Translations under genes and position numbers: made by a program
Assembly: GCA_963579135.1 (NCBI GenBank)
Contig: CAUZFB010000002.1
Location: forward strand, 50,260 to 114,259
From: CALGTL01 sp963579135
Lineage (GTDB): Bacteria; Chloroflexota; Dehalococcoidia; Lucifugimonadales; Australimonadaceae
Direction: 5' to 3'
DNA: 64,000 nucleotides
Part shown: positions 43,166-52,360 of the stretch, piece by piece
Layout: every line of letters begins with the position of its first letter
How positions within the stretch are numbered: position 1 is the first letter of the stretch
Notes under the pieces: generated by a model
Database searches by the model: none
What the model was told of the DNA's origin: nothing
What the model saw: only the letters and a program-made list of their open reading frames with translations

Positions 43166-44575
43166 CTAAACCAAGCGTTCGATGAACAACGACGCGAATC
43201 CGAGGAACAGGAAGAACCCCGCTATGTCCGTGGCCGTGGTGACGACGACGGCCGACGACACGGCAGGGTCTTGGCGGAGTGCCCTCAGCAAGAGCGGCAC
43301 ACCGGCGCCGACGACGCCAGCGACAAGCATGTTGCCCAGCATCGCCACGCCGAGCACCAGCGCCAAGATCGGCTCGCCGACCCACACCAGGCCGACCAAT
43401 CCCACAAGCACCGCTAGGTAGAGGCCATGCAGGCCGCCCAGCAGCGATTCGCGGATCAGAACCCGCCGCGCGTGGCGCCCCGTTAGCTCACCCAGAGCGA
43501 TACCGCGCACCACCAAGGTGAGCGTCTGCGTCCCGCCAATCCCGCCTTGACCCGCGACGACGGGAAGGAATACGGCAAGCACCGCCAGGCGCTCGATCGT
43601 CGACTCGAAGAGGCTGACCACGCCTGCAGCTGCGAACGTCGTCAGCAGGTTCAGCGTGAGCCAAGGCAACCGAGTCCTCACGGACCGGCCAAAGGAACCA
43701 AACACCCGTTCACCCTGCATGCCCGCCATGCGGAACATGTCCTCGGTCGCCTCTTCCGCCGCAACGTCCAGCAGCTCGTCTGCGTGGATCACTCCCAACA
43801 GCACTCCCTCTTCGTCCGTGACGGGAAGCTGCGAAAGGTCGTACCTCGCGACCATACGGGCACACGCTTCCTGGTCCTCTGACACTTTCACCGACACTGC
43901 CGACTCCATGAGATCGCTGACCACCTGATGCAGTCGCGCCAGCGCCAGCCGTCGCAGGCGCACCCAACCCACCAAATGCCGGCCCACGTCAACGACAAAG
44001 ATCGTCGCCACGTCACCGTGCTCCTCGTTGATCAGCCGCACCGCGTCCAACGCAACTGCGGCCGTCGTCCCTGCCAGCACGGCAACGTATTCAGTCGTCA
44101 TGCGACCACCGGCCACGTCATCCGCATATCCAAGCAACGGCTCGACTCTTGCGGCGCGCATCATCGCCGTAAGCGCTCCTTGGGCTTCCGCGTCCGGCAT
44201 CGCGTGCAACACGTCAGCAGCGGTATCCGGGCTCACTAGGTCAAGGACATCCGCTACATCCTCGGCCGTGAGGAGCGCCGTGATCTCGGCGGCGTCCTCC
44301 GGGTACATCTCCTCGACGATTCGGGACGTGGCCTCGCTGCCCAGCGTCTGTATCAACAGCGGGCGCAATTCATCGGCAAGTTGGCCGACCACTGCCGCCT
44401 GGTCCACTGAGCGCAGCCCTTCGAGTACCCGTACCGCAGCATCCGCGTCGTCCGACTCCAACAGTACGGCTATCGCCGCCGCGATATCGTCGATGGAGGC
44501 GCCAGAAGCGGGGTCTAACGAATTCTGCCCAGTGTCCACCCCCTGGGGATCCAAAGGCGTGTTGTCGTTGGTCAT
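43166..44575 (-). CDS. mgtE: MgtE-family magnesium transporter
   Basis: This 469-residue protein has an acidic helical N domain (about 25-130), two CBS domains (about 135-260, with LVGWVRLRRLA and LPVTDEEGVLLGVIHADELL), and a C-terminal pore of five membrane spans. QDPAVSSAVVVTTATDIAGFF holds the conserved pore aspartate. The loop usually written GGNxGxQ reads AGQGGIGGTQTLT here, lacking the asparagine. The ATG chosen has AGGAGG at good spacing; a GTG two codons upstream overlaps that site. Confidence 0.93.
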   Translation of the reverse strand: MTNDNTPLDPQGVDTGQNSLDPASGASIDDIAAAIAVLLESDDADAAVRVLEGLRSVDQAAVVGQLADELRPLLIQTLGSEATSRIVEEMYPEDAAEITALLTAEDVADVLDLVSPDTAADVLHAMPDAEAQGALTAMMRAARVEPLLGYADDVAGGRMTTEYVAVLAGTTAAVALDAVRLINEEHGDVATIFVVDVGRHLVGWVRLRRLALARLHQVVSDLMESAVSVKVSEDQEACARMVARYDLSQLPVTDEEGVLLGVIHADELLDVAAEEATEDMFRMAGMQGERVFGSFGRSVRTRLPWLTLNLLTTFAAAGVVSLFESTIERLAVLAVFLPVVAGQGGIGGTQTLTLVVRGIALGELTGRHARRVLIRESLLGGLHGLYLAVLVGLVGLVWVGEPILALVLGVAMLGNMLVAGVVGAGVPLLLRALRQDPAVSSAVVVTTATDIAGFFLFLGFASLFIERLV

Positions 44576-44632
44576 GTCCACCCTCCTGATCGGTGCCTAA
44601 TCACTGCCCTTAGGATAGGCTGCCACGGAGCG

Positions 44633-44638
44633 TAGAAT
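44633..44638 (+). promoter_or_regulatory. -10 box (TAGAAT) 6 bases before the phosphodiesterase start
   Basis: TAGAAT is spaced so that the transcript begins at the ATG. No ribosome site is present. Confidence 0.55.
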
Positions 44639-44644
44639 TCCCTT

Positions 44645-45370
44645 ATGCGCACCCTGGTCATCAGCGATATCCACTCCAACCTCGAAGCTCTCAACGCCGT
44701 CTTCGCCGCTGCCGAAGAGGATGAGCCCGTCGAGCGCATCCTCTGCCTTGGCGACATCGTTGGCTATGGCCCTGCGCCCATGGCCTGCCTCGAGGCGCTG
44801 TGGGAACGCCACGCAGTCTCCATCCAAGGCAATCACGACGCTGCCGTCGCGGGCACAATCGGCGTGGACAACTTCAACCTCTACGCCGCTGAGGCCGCGC
44901 GTTGGACCACCCAACAGCTATCGAGCGACGCCGTCCAGTATCTGGCGGATCTCCCCGGACAATTGGTGGACGAATCCTTTCTGCTCGTTCACGGCTCGCC
45001 CAAGGGGCCTCTCTGGGACTATCTCATGTCCTACGGCCAAGCGGTCGAAGCCTGGGCCTCCACGGATTCTTCGGACGTCCTCGTGGGTCACAGCCACTAC
45101 CAGTTCGCTGCCGAGGCCGGACGCGGAGTCGAAAACCCAGGGCCGAACGGCCTCACGGTACCTCTTGGACACGCGCGACTCGTGGTCAATCCGGGCAGCG
45201 TCGGCCAGCCCCGCGACCGCGACCCACGAGCCGCGTATGCGATCTACGACGACGAGGCAAGGATGATCTACCTGCATCGCGCGTGGTACGACATCAACGC
45301 GACCCAGCGGGCGATGGCCGATCAAGGCCTCCCGGAACCGCTTATCAACAGACTCTCCCTTGGTCGATAA
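44645..45370 (+). CDS. Metallophosphoesterase, YfcE/MJ0936-like
   Basis: This 241-residue protein has the dinuclear metal motifs in order: ISDIHSNLEAL, CLGDIVGYGP, QGNHDAAV, LVHGSPKGP, GHSHYQF, and the family end motif VVNPGSVGQPRD. Members are phosphodiesterases with varied, often unknown, substrates. It is probably translated from a leaderless message. It is divergent from mgtE and lies 101 bases before rpsP. Confidence 0.92.
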   Translation: MRTLVISDIHSNLEALNAVFAAAEEDEPVERILCLGDIVGYGPAPMACLEALWERHAVSIQGNHDAAVAGTIGVDNFNLYAAEAARWTTQQLSSDAVQYLADLPGQLVDESFLLVHGSPKGPLWDYLMSYGQAVEAWASTDSSDVLVGHSHYQFAAEAGRGVENPGPNGLTVPLGHARLVVNPGSVGQPRDRDPRAAYAIYDDEARMIYLHRAWYDINATQRAMADQGLPEPLINRLSLGR

Positions 45371-45416
45371 GCGGCACTCATCACAGACCTAGGGCGACCA
45401 AGGCGGCTCCTTATGG

Positions 45417-45422
45417 TAGAAT
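45417..45422 (+). promoter_or_regulatory. -10 box of the rpsP operon (TAGAAT)
   Basis: TAGAAT lies 49 bases before the rpsP ATG. A -35 element is not obvious. A purine-rich AGAGGCGAGG lies closer to the ATG and may be the ribosome site. Confidence 0.45.
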
Positions 45423-45471
45423 TCACCGGTTAGTCAAGAATCAGCAGAGCTAGAGGCGAGGCGCGTCCCCG

Positions 45472-45726
45472 ATGCTACGAATCCGATTGTTCCGTGTAGG
45501 CAAGAAGAAGCAACCCAGTTACCGGATTGTGGTAGCGGATGCCCGGTCGCCCCGTGATGGCGCGATCGTCGAGCAGGTAGGCATCTACAACCCGCTCACC
45601 GACCCGGCCACCGTCGTGATCGACAACGAGAAAATTCAAAAATGGCTAGGCGTTGGCGCCAAGCCGTCTGACACCGTACAGCGTCTGCTAGATCGGCAGA
45701 ACGTTCCGGAGAAGGCCGAAGCGTAA
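45472..45726 (+). CDS. rpsP: 30S ribosomal protein S16
   Basis: This 84-residue protein opens MLRIRLFRVGKKKQPSYRIV and continues VADARSPRDGAIVEQVGIYNP, the S16 signature. It is followed by khpA with a TAATG overlap and by rimM, the common bacterial order. trmD and rplS, which often follow rimM, are not here. Confidence 0.98.
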   Translation: MLRIRLFRVGKKKQPSYRIVVADARSPRDGAIVEQVGIYNPLTDPATVVIDNEKIQKWLGVGAKPSDTVQRLLDRQNVPEKAEA

Positions 45727-45956
45727 TGAAGGAACTGGTCGAGTACATCGCCAGGACCATTGCGACCAATCTTGATGACGTCAAGGTAACCGAAGAAGTC
45801 GAAGACGGTGGGCACATCATCATCCGGCTTGAGGTTCACCCCGACGACAAAGGGAAGGTGATCGGTCGCCAGGGCCGCGTAGCCCAGGCCATGCGCGTTC
45901 TCCTTCGCGTGACCGCCATCAAAAACGACTCCCGAGTCACCCTAGAGATTGTTTAG
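45726..45956 (+). CDS. khpA: KhpA, KH-domain RNA-binding protein
   Basis: This 76-residue single KH domain has the GRQGRVAQAMRVLLR loop, the G-x-x-G RNA-binding motif (VIGRQGR). It usually sits between rpsP and rimM, as here, and pairs with KhpB or acts alone as an RNA chaperone. Its ATG overlaps the rpsP stop by one base. Confidence 0.96.
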   Translation: MKELVEYIARTIATNLDDVKVTEEVEDGGHIIIRLEVHPDDKGKVIGRQGRVAQAMRVLLRVTAIKNDSRVTLEIV

Positions 45957-45982
45957 CCGGGCCCCCGCCCGCCGCGGCCCCC

Positions 45983-46627
45983 ATGGCCAACGAATCATCT
46001 CCTTCTGACGCCCCTTCCCCAGGCATCCCCGAGCTTCCCCCGGGGCACGTTCGAGTTGGCAGCATTGTCGGTACCCACGGCAACGACGGCCGTATCCGTG
46101 TCGACGCTGAAACGGATAACCCTGAGCGATTCGCCAAAGGAAGCACGTTACTCATCGGCGGCGCGCCCTACACCGTGGCGCGCGTCACCTACGCCGCTGG
46201 CGGAAACATTCTCATCGTCGATCTGAATGAACTCACCACACGCGAGCAGGCCACCGCGTTGGTCAAGCACCTCATACTCGTCGCAACCGACGACACGCCC
46301 GCCCTCCCCGAGGACACCTACTACCACTACCAGCTCATCGACATGACTGTCGTGGACCCTGCGGGAACCGAGCTGGGCAGGGTCGCCGAAGTCATCGCCA
46401 CCGGCGCAAACGACGTCTACGTCGTCACCGCCGAGGGATCGGAACTCATGATTCCGGCGCTCGCCGATGTGGTCATCGATGTCGATGTCGTCAACGCTCG
46501 CATGACTGTTGACGTACCCGAAGGGATCGAGCCACGGTCGACCATCCCCAAGCCCAAGAATCGCCCGGCCCGGCGGCGGCCCGCTCGTTCGAATCGACCG
46601 CCGAACACAGCTACACCCTCAGCCTGA
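45983..46627 (+). CDS. rimM: RimM, ribosome maturation factor
   Basis: This 214-residue protein has the RimM N domain (VRVGSIVGTHGNDGRIRVDAE) and PRC-barrel domain (DTYYHYQLIDMTVVDPAGTE to ELMIPALADVVIDVDV). It helps mature the 30S head through S19. The C-terminal 45 residues are Pro/Arg-rich and not conserved. No clear ribosome site precedes the ATG. Confidence 0.95.
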   Translation: MANESSPSDAPSPGIPELPPGHVRVGSIVGTHGNDGRIRVDAETDNPERFAKGSTLLIGGAPYTVARVTYAAGGNILIVDLNELTTREQATALVKHLILVATDDTPALPEDTYYHYQLIDMTVVDPAGTELGRVAEVIATGANDVYVVTAEGSELMIPALADVVIDVDVVNARMTVDVPEGIEPRSTIPKPKNRPARRRPARSNRPPNTATPSA

Positions 46628-46663
46628 GCCATCGTTCTTGCCGACTTCGAGCCCCAAACTTGG

Positions 46664-46669
46664 TATTAT
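46664..46669 (+). promoter_or_regulatory. Possible -10 box of yebC (TATTAT)
   Basis: TATTAT lies in the rimM-yebC gap, 45 bases before the ATG. The leader contains ACAGGTGG, a likely ribosome site. No well-spaced -35 element is visible. Confidence 0.4.
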
Positions 46670-46714
46670 TGAGGAACCAGGGCAACAGCCCAGACCCTAG
46701 ACAGGTGGATTGCT

Positions 46715-47473
46715 ATGTCAGGACATTCCAAGTGGTCAACGATCAAACACAAGAAGGCCGCGATCGACGCGAAGCGCGGCGCCGCCTTCACGAGGCTCGC
46801 CAGGGAAGTTACCGTCGCCACTCGTGCGGGCGCCAGCGGCGACCCCGCCATGAACTTCCGCCTGCGACTCATCATGGATAAGGCGAAGGCCGCCAACATG
46901 CCGGCGGAGAACGTCGACAGGGCTATCAAGAAGGGGCTAGGCATCGGCAGCGACGGTGCCGTCTTCGAAGAGATCACCTACGAGGGGTACAGCCCCGGTG
47001 GCGCAGCCATCATGCTCATGGCGCTCACGGACAACCGCAACCGCACCGCATCCGAGATTCGCGCAGCCTTCTCCCGCGCTGGCGGCAACATGGGCGAGTC
47101 CGGCTCGGTTGGCTGGATCTTCGAATCTATGGCCGTCATCTCCGTTGAGGGTGTCAGCGAGGAACAAGCCGAGGAGATCGAGCTCGCAGCGATCGACGCA
47201 GGTGCCGATGACTTCAAGTCGGAAGAGGGCAACCTGGAGATCTCCGGCCCACCTTCTTCGCTCCAGGCACTCCTGGAGTGCCTGAAAGAGCAAGGCCTCG
47301 AGCCCTCCAACGCAATCGTCACCATGGTGCCCAAAACGTTGATGGAACTCGACCCCACCAAGGCTGGCCAGACGATGCGACTCATCGACAAGATCGAGGA
47401 GTTGGAGGACATCCAAGAGGTCTACACCAACGCCGACTTCCCCGAAGAGGCCCTCGAAGCCTACGGCGCCTGA
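46715..47473 (+). CDS. yebC: YebC/PmpR-family protein
   Basis: This 252-residue protein opens MSGHSKWSTIKHKKAAIDAK and contains NVDRAIKKGLG, YEGYSPGGAAIMLMALTDN and NMGESGSVGWIFE, the YebC core. Members are described as transcription regulators or as factors that relieve ribosome stalling. In many bacteria it lies just before ruvC, as here after an 800-base gap. Confidence 0.97.
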   Translation: MSGHSKWSTIKHKKAAIDAKRGAAFTRLAREVTVATRAGASGDPAMNFRLRLIMDKAKAANMPAENVDRAIKKGLGIGSDGAVFEEITYEGYSPGGAAIMLMALTDNRNRTASEIRAAFSRAGGNMGESGSVGWIFESMAVISVEGVSEEQAEEIELAAIDAGADDFKSEEGNLEISGPPSSLQALLECLKEQGLEPSNAIVTMVPKTLMELDPTKAGQTMRLIDKIEELEDIQEVYTNADFPEEALEAYGA

Positions 47474-47852
47474 TTCGCGCCGTGTGCCCGTGTCCTCGAA
47501 GGCGTGCCCGCCCACCCAGGTGCTTGCGCGGTGCCGCCGACCGGCGACACCATCACGAACGAGCCCCGTCCCCGGACCGCCTGGCGACCTTCGGCCCCAG
47601 CCCCAATCAGCCCCATTTTGAGCGCGCCTGAAGGGGACCTCTCTCCTGTTTCCTGAGCGCAGCGCAGCGCAGTCGAAGGATCGCTCACCGCCCCTCCCCA
47701 AAGCGCCGAGCGATCTTTAGTCCCGGCGCCGAAGCCAAGAGATCCCCGGGCTCGCACCGACCTCATGTGCGCCTGAGCCTCCAACGAGCCCGGGGCATCC
47801 CAGCCGTGAGATTCAACCGCGACCGTCCCCACCGTGCCTAGACTCACCTCGG
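47474..47852. other. Untranslated stretch with a dispersed repeat
   Basis: No gene is supported. The stretch holds a repeat-like block (47652-47716) and several GC-rich partial inverted repeats. A minus-strand frame covering it (47461-47970) has composition unlike the neighbouring proteins and no ribosome site. Confidence 0.5.
47652..47716. repeat. Dispersed intergenic repeat copy
   Basis: CCTGAGCGCAGCGCAGCGCAG leads into TCGAAGGATC, a motif widely seen in intergenic DNA of several phyla, and includes a GCGCA triple. It is followed by TCACCGCCCCTCCCCAAAGC and GCCGAGCGATC. The second part is nearly repeated at the right edge of the window (63971-64000). Confidence 0.55.
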
Positions 47853-48044
47853 CTACAACCAGGCTTGGGCCGCCGTGTACCGGTAGCCCGAGTAACGGGT
47901 GAGTGCCCCTGCGTGTAACGCGCGCGCGTTCAACGCCCGGTACGGCAGCAACCTCGACGTAAGCATCCACACCACGGTCGGCACCAGCATCGCGCCTAGC
48001 AACGTCGCCATCACCGTGAGCGTAACCATCGCCGCACGTCGCAT
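47853..48044 (-). CDS. Possible small membrane protein
   Basis: This 63-residue frame has a short arginine-bearing start (MRRAAMV), one membrane span (TVMATLLGAMLVPTVVWML) and an arginine/alanine-rich tail ending TAAQAWL. The ATG is preceded by A+T-rich sequence (TATAAC) but by no ribosome site. No family is recognised. It could be a chance frame. Confidence 0.3.
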   Translation of the reverse strand: MRRAAMVTLTVMATLLGAMLVPTVVWMLTSRLLPYRALNARALHAGALTRYSGYRYTAAQAWL

Positions 48045-48230
48045 CGTTATATTGTTATGTTGAAGCGCGTGTCCATGATGGTCAAAGTACGCCCGCGCCC
48101 TTGGCGATGCATGACGCGACCCACGCCCGCTGCCTCCCGCCTGGGCAGAGGCGAACGCTCGCCAATAGCACCGTCCCCAGCTCGCGGAAAGCGGGCCATT
48201 CGACTGTTCCTTCGTTGGCACCTCGCTCAC

Positions 48231-48236
48231 TACAAT
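48231..48236 (+). promoter_or_regulatory. -10 box of the ruvC operon (TACAAT)
   Basis: TACAAT lies 36 bases before the chosen ruvC ATG and 15 bases before an alternative in-frame ATG. Confidence 0.45.
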
Positions 48237-48272
48237 GATTCCGGTCCAACTATGGCCGACGTTGGAGGACGT

Positions 48273-48803
48273 ATGCGCGTGCTAGGAGTAGACCCCGGAA
48301 CGAAATTCCTCGGGTACGGGGTGCTCGAAGTCGACGGCCCCAGCACCCGCTGCCTCGCGTGGGGAACACTAGAGGGCGGTAAGAGCCGCGAGATCCACCG
48401 ACGCCTCTTCCTGCTCCACCAATCGCTTCGTGAAGTGGTCGACCGGTGGAGCCCGGACGAGATGGCCATTGAAGAGCCATTCGTCGCACCGGAACGCGGC
48501 GCAAAGTCCGGCGTCGCCGTTGGCCAGGCGCAAGCGATCGCACTGCTACTCGCAGCCGCCACCGGCATGACCGTGCATCGCTACGCCCCCTCGCAGGTCA
48601 AAGCAGCAGTCGCCAATTATGGCGCTGGAAATAAAGCACAGATACAACGTGCGGTCCAACTCGTGCTTGGCCTTGGCCCGAGTGACGCCATGGGGGAAGA
48701 CGCCTCCGACGCCCTCGCCATCGGCCTCTGCCACATCCAGTACAGCCGCACCGCAAGCATCACCGGCGTGCCTGCCGGCCTGCACAGAGGACGCAGCCGA
48801 TGA
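48273..48803 (+). CDS. ruvC: RuvC, Holliday junction resolvase
   Basis: This 176-residue nuclease opens MRVLGVDPGTKFLGYGVLE with the first catalytic aspartate, then MAIEEPFVAP with the glutamate, and EDASDALAIGLCH with the final acidic pair. It cuts Holliday junctions with RuvAB. GGAGGA 5 bases upstream supports this ATG over the one 21 bases earlier. It is coupled to ruvA by ATGA. ruvB is not in the window. Confidence 0.95.
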   Translation: MRVLGVDPGTKFLGYGVLEVDGPSTRCLAWGTLEGGKSREIHRRLFLLHQSLREVVDRWSPDEMAIEEPFVAPERGAKSGVAVGQAQAIALLLAAATGMTVHRYAPSQVKAAVANYGAGNKAQIQRAVQLVLGLGPSDAMGEDASDALAIGLCHIQYSRTASITGVPAGLHRGRSR

Positions 48804-49411
48804 GCATCATCGCGGGCATCGAAGGACTGCTCGAATCTAAGCGCCCCGACTCCGCGCTCGTGCGCGTTGGCGGCGTCACGTTTCAGGTCTGGGTGCCAGG
48901 CCACGACCTCGCCGCCTTGCCTGCAACCGGCTCCGTCGTACGCCTCGTCACACACCTGGTGGTACGCGAGGACGACCTCCAACTCTACGGGTTCGTGGAC
49001 GAGCGTGGACGCACGATGTTCGAATCGCTGCTGGGCATCAGCGGAGTCGGGCCCAAGGCTGCCCTTGCCGTGCTATCCGTCATGTCGGCAGAAGAGCTGG
49101 TGACCTGCATTCTCTCAGGCGACGCCACCGCCATCACCAAAGCGCAGGGCGTCGGCAAGCGCACGGCGGAGCGCATCATTCTCGAACTCAAGGGAAAGGT
49201 CGAAGACGAGTTGGGCGGCATGCCTCTCCCCGCAACGTCTTGGATTCCCGCGGGCAGTGCGGGCGACCCTGCCCTTGCAGCGCTCCTCGGACTTGGTTTT
49301 TCTGCACTGGAAGCTCGGCAGGCGCTCGGCGTCGAGCAGGAGGAGGGGCTTACCATCGACGATCGCGTGCGGCGCGCACTTCAGCGCATAGGAACCAACA
49401 ATGGCAACTGA
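48800..49411 (+). CDS. ruvA: RuvA, Holliday junction DNA-binding subunit
   Basis: This 203-residue protein has the OB-fold start (MSIIAGIEGLLESKRPDSALV), two helix-hairpin-helix motifs (LLGISGVGPKAALAVLS and AQGVGKRTAERIILELK) and a small C-terminal domain (ALLGLGFSALEARQAL) that binds RuvB. It overlaps the methyltransferase gene by 11 bases. Confidence 0.96.
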   Translation: MSIIAGIEGLLESKRPDSALVRVGGVTFQVWVPGHDLAALPATGSVVRLVTHLVVREDDLQLYGFVDERGRTMFESLLGISGVGPKAALAVLSVMSAEELVTCILSGDATAITKAQGVGKRTAERIILELKGKVEDELGGMPLPATSWIPAGSAGDPALAALLGLGFSALEARQALGVEQEEGLTIDDRVRRALQRIGTNNGN

Positions 49412-50219
49412 CGAACAACTCACCCCGGACGGAGAAGCACCTTACGACGACTGGGCCGACCTCTATGACAAGGTCTACGCCTACCTGGACTACGACATCG
49501 GGTTCTACCGCTCGCAGGCGGAGGCCAGTGGAGGTCCCGTGCTGGAACTGGGATGCGGCACCGGCCGCGTCGCCCTTGCCCTGGCTGACGCAGGATTTGA
49601 CGTCACAGGCGTGGATATCTCACCGCGCATGATCGCGCAGGCCAACGCCAAGGCGGCGGGTCTGGGCCTGACATCGAAAGCCAGCTTCGTCGTTGGCGAT
49701 ATGGCCGACGCCGATCCAGCCAACGTCCGTGCCGAAGGCACGTTCGGCCTGGTCTGCTTCCCCTTCAGGTCGTTCCAGTCCATGCTCGCAGTCGAAGACC
49801 AACGAGAAGCGCTGCAGGCCGCAGCCGCCCAGCTCCGCGAAGGCGGCCTGCTCGCACTCGATACCTTCGCGCCCGACATGGAGCAATTGGGGGACAGGCG
49901 CGACGAGGCCATACCGTTCCACATCCGCGACGTCGACCAGCCCGACGGTGGCAACATTGTCGTGTGGGGCCAGAATCTCTGGGACGGCGTCTCCCAGGTC
50001 AACTCGGCGCGGCTCATCGTCGAGGAATTGGACTCCAACGGCCTTTCGGTGGCGCGTCACTTCCGTGACTTCGATCTGCGCTACACATTCCGCTATGAGA
50101 TGGAACATCTGCTGGAGCTCTCGGGGTTCACGCTCGAAGCCGTTTACGGCGATTTCGAGGGCGGCGAGGTCACGGACCAATCCGACGATCTCGTCTGGAT
50201 CGCCCACAAAACGAACTAG
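49401..50219 (+). CDS. Class I SAM-dependent methyltransferase
   Basis: This 272-residue protein has the SAM loop VLELGCGTGRVALALADAG (about 47-65) and VTGVDISPRMI. LREGGLLALDTFAPD and the later FRYEMEHLLELSGF are typical of small-molecule methyltransferases. Substrate is unknown. It is embedded between ruvA and uvrB by an 11-base overlap and a 19-base gap, so it is part of the repair-gene operon. Confidence 0.88.
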   Translation: MATDEQLTPDGEAPYDDWADLYDKVYAYLDYDIGFYRSQAEASGGPVLELGCGTGRVALALADAGFDVTGVDISPRMIAQANAKAAGLGLTSKASFVVGDMADADPANVRAEGTFGLVCFPFRSFQSMLAVEDQREALQAAAAQLREGGLLALDTFAPDMEQLGDRRDEAIPFHIRDVDQPDGGNIVVWGQNLWDGVSQVNSARLIVEELDSNGLSVARHFRDFDLRYTFRYEMEHLLELSGFTLEAVYGDFEGGEVTDQSDDLVWIAHKTN

Positions 50220-50238
50220 CAGGTGCGACAATATTCGC

Positions 50239-52338
50239 ATGACGCTGGCCAACCGACGCATCGACAACAGTACTCCCTTCAAGGTCGTCGCCGACTTTGA
50301 ACCGGGCGGGGACCAGCCGCAGGCGGTGAAACGCTTAGTGGGTGGCGTCGCTGCCGGCCTCAAGCACCAAACCCTGTTGGGCGTCACGGGCTCCGGCAAG
50401 ACCTACACGATGGCCAAGGTGGTCGAGCAGGTGCAGCGACCAACACTGGTCATCGCTCCCAACAAAACGCTGGCCGCGCAGCTCGCGCAGGAATTCAGGG
50501 ATTTCTTCCCCGACAACGCCGTGGGCTACTTCGTCTCCTACTACGACTACTACCAGCCCGAGGCCTACGTCCCGAGTACAGACACGTACATCGAGAAGGA
50601 ATCCGATGTCAACGACGAGATCGACAAGCTGCGGCACTCCGCAACGCGATCGCTCATGACACGACGCGACGTGCTGATCGTGGCATCGGTCTCATGCATC
50701 TACGGTCTGGGCTCGCCGGAGGAGTACTTCGCCTTCGTGGAGACGATCACAAAAGGCGAACGCAAGAACCGCCAGAAGCTCTCGCGCCGCCTCATCGAGA
50801 TGCAGTACCAGCGCAACGATTTCGACCTTGCGCGAGGTCGCTTCCGGATCCGAGGGGACACTTTGGAGATCCTCCCCGCCTACGAAGATATCGCCATCCG
50901 CGTCGAGTTCTTCGGCGACGACATCGAGCGCATCGTCGAGCTCGACCCGCTGACCGGCGAGCTGGTGGCGGAGCACGAGTCCATAGACATATACCCCGCC
51001 AAGCACTTCGTCACCTCGCGGGAAAAGCTCGACGAGGGCGTGATCGAGATCGAGCAAGAGATGGAGTATCGGGTCGCCGAGCTCAAAGCAGAGGGCAAAT
51101 TGCTCGAGGCCCAGCGCATCGAGCACCGCACGCGCTACGACCTGGAGATGCTGCGCGAGACCGGCTACTGCTCAGGCATCGAGAACTACTCGCAACCCTT
51201 GGGGCGACGGCCGCGTGAGAGCACGCCGTGGACGCTGATGCACTACCTGCCGGATGACTTCCTACTAATCCTGGATGAGTCCCATATGGCCATCCCCCAG
51301 CTCCACGGCATGTTCCACGGGGAGATGGCCCGGAAAGATTCGCTGATCAATTTCGGGTTCCGGCTGCCATCGGCGAGGGACAATCGTCCGCTGAACTTCG
51401 AGGAATTCGAAGGCATGGTCGACCAGGCAGTCTACGTCTCAGCGACACCCGGACCCTACGAGTACAAACACAGTGACCAGGTGGTCGAGCAGGTCATCCG
51501 GCCCACCGGACTCCTCGACCCAACCATCGAAATCAAGCCCACCACTGGCCAGATAGACAATCTGCTGGAGCAGATTCGCGAGCGCGTCGCCAAGAGCGAG
51601 CGAGCGCTCGTCACCACGCTCACCAAGCGCATGGCCGAAGAGCTCACCGACTACATGCGCGAGATGAATGTGAAGGTCCATTACCTTCACTCGGAGGTCG
51701 ATACGCTCCAGCGCACGGAGATCCTGCGGGACCTGCGCCTCGGCATTTACGACGTGGTCGTTGGCATCAACCTCCTGCGTGAGGGGCTCGACCTACCTGA
51801 GGTCAGCCTTGTCGCCATCCTTGACGCGGACAAAGAGGGCTATCTGCGGTCCGTATCGTCGCTGGTGCAGACCATGGGTCGCGCCGCACGTCACGTGGAC
51901 GGCCACGTAATCATGTACGCGGACAAAATGACCGACTCCATGAAACAAGCCATCGACGAGACCTCGCGTCGCCGCGAGATCCAGAACGCCTACAACAAAC
52001 AGCACGGCATTGCCCCACAGAGCATCATCAAGGCCGTGCGCGACATCACCCAGTCCATCCGCCAGGCCGCAGAGCCTCGCGCCGCCTACACCGTCCGCAA
52101 GGACATGCCCAAGGATGAGCTCGCACGGGTCGTCAAGGGCCTGGAGCTGGAGATGAAGGCGGCGGCCAAAGAGCTGGAGTTCGAGAAGGCCGCCCTTCTA
52201 CGCGACGAGATGACCGACCTCAAGAAGCTCCTGATCGCCCAAGAGGTCGTCGATCGCGGCAACGCAGGCTCCGTCGAGACCGAGTTCCGCGACCCCGCCG
52301 TCCGCTCGACGGGACGCCGCTCCCGCCGCAGGCGTTAA
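50239..52338 (+). CDS. uvrB: UvrB, excinuclease ABC subunit B
   Basis: This 699-residue helicase-like protein has Walker A GVTGSGKT (48-55) and the damage-sensing beta-hairpin segment YYDYYQPEAYVPSTDTYIEK. DESH is its DExx box, YVSATPGPYE is motif III, and a C-terminal UVR domain (KAAAKELEFEKAALLRDEM) binds UvrC. It starts at ATG (MTLANRRIDNSTPFKV); in-frame codons upstream lie in the methyltransferase gene and are not homologous. Confidence 0.97.
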   Translation: MTLANRRIDNSTPFKVVADFEPGGDQPQAVKRLVGGVAAGLKHQTLLGVTGSGKTYTMAKVVEQVQRPTLVIAPNKTLAAQLAQEFRDFFPDNAVGYFVSYYDYYQPEAYVPSTDTYIEKESDVNDEIDKLRHSATRSLMTRRDVLIVASVSCIYGLGSPEEYFAFVETITKGERKNRQKLSRRLIEMQYQRNDFDLARGRFRIRGDTLEILPAYEDIAIRVEFFGDDIERIVELDPLTGELVAEHESIDIYPAKHFVTSREKLDEGVIEIEQEMEYRVAELKAEGKLLEAQRIEHRTRYDLEMLRETGYCSGIENYSQPLGRRPRESTPWTLMHYLPDDFLLILDESHMAIPQLHGMFHGEMARKDSLINFGFRLPSARDNRPLNFEEFEGMVDQAVYVSATPGPYEYKHSDQVVEQVIRPTGLLDPTIEIKPTTGQIDNLLEQIRERVAKSERALVTTLTKRMAEELTDYMREMNVKVHYLHSEVDTLQRTEILRDLRLGIYDVVVGINLLREGLDLPEVSLVAILDADKEGYLRSVSSLVQTMGRAARHVDGHVIMYADKMTDSMKQAIDETSRRREIQNAYNKQHGIAPQSIIKAVRDITQSIRQAAEPRAAYTVRKDMPKDELARVVKGLELEMKAAAKELEFEKAALLRDEMTDLKKLLIAQEVVDRGNAGSVETEFRDPAVRSTGRRSRRRR

Positions 52339-52360
52339 CCGCCCACAACCCAACGGCCGC

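Noticed and set aside
47461..47970. 170-codon minus-strand frame after yebC
   Set aside because: Gly/Ala-rich with no motif, crosses the dispersed repeat, and lacks a ribosome site.
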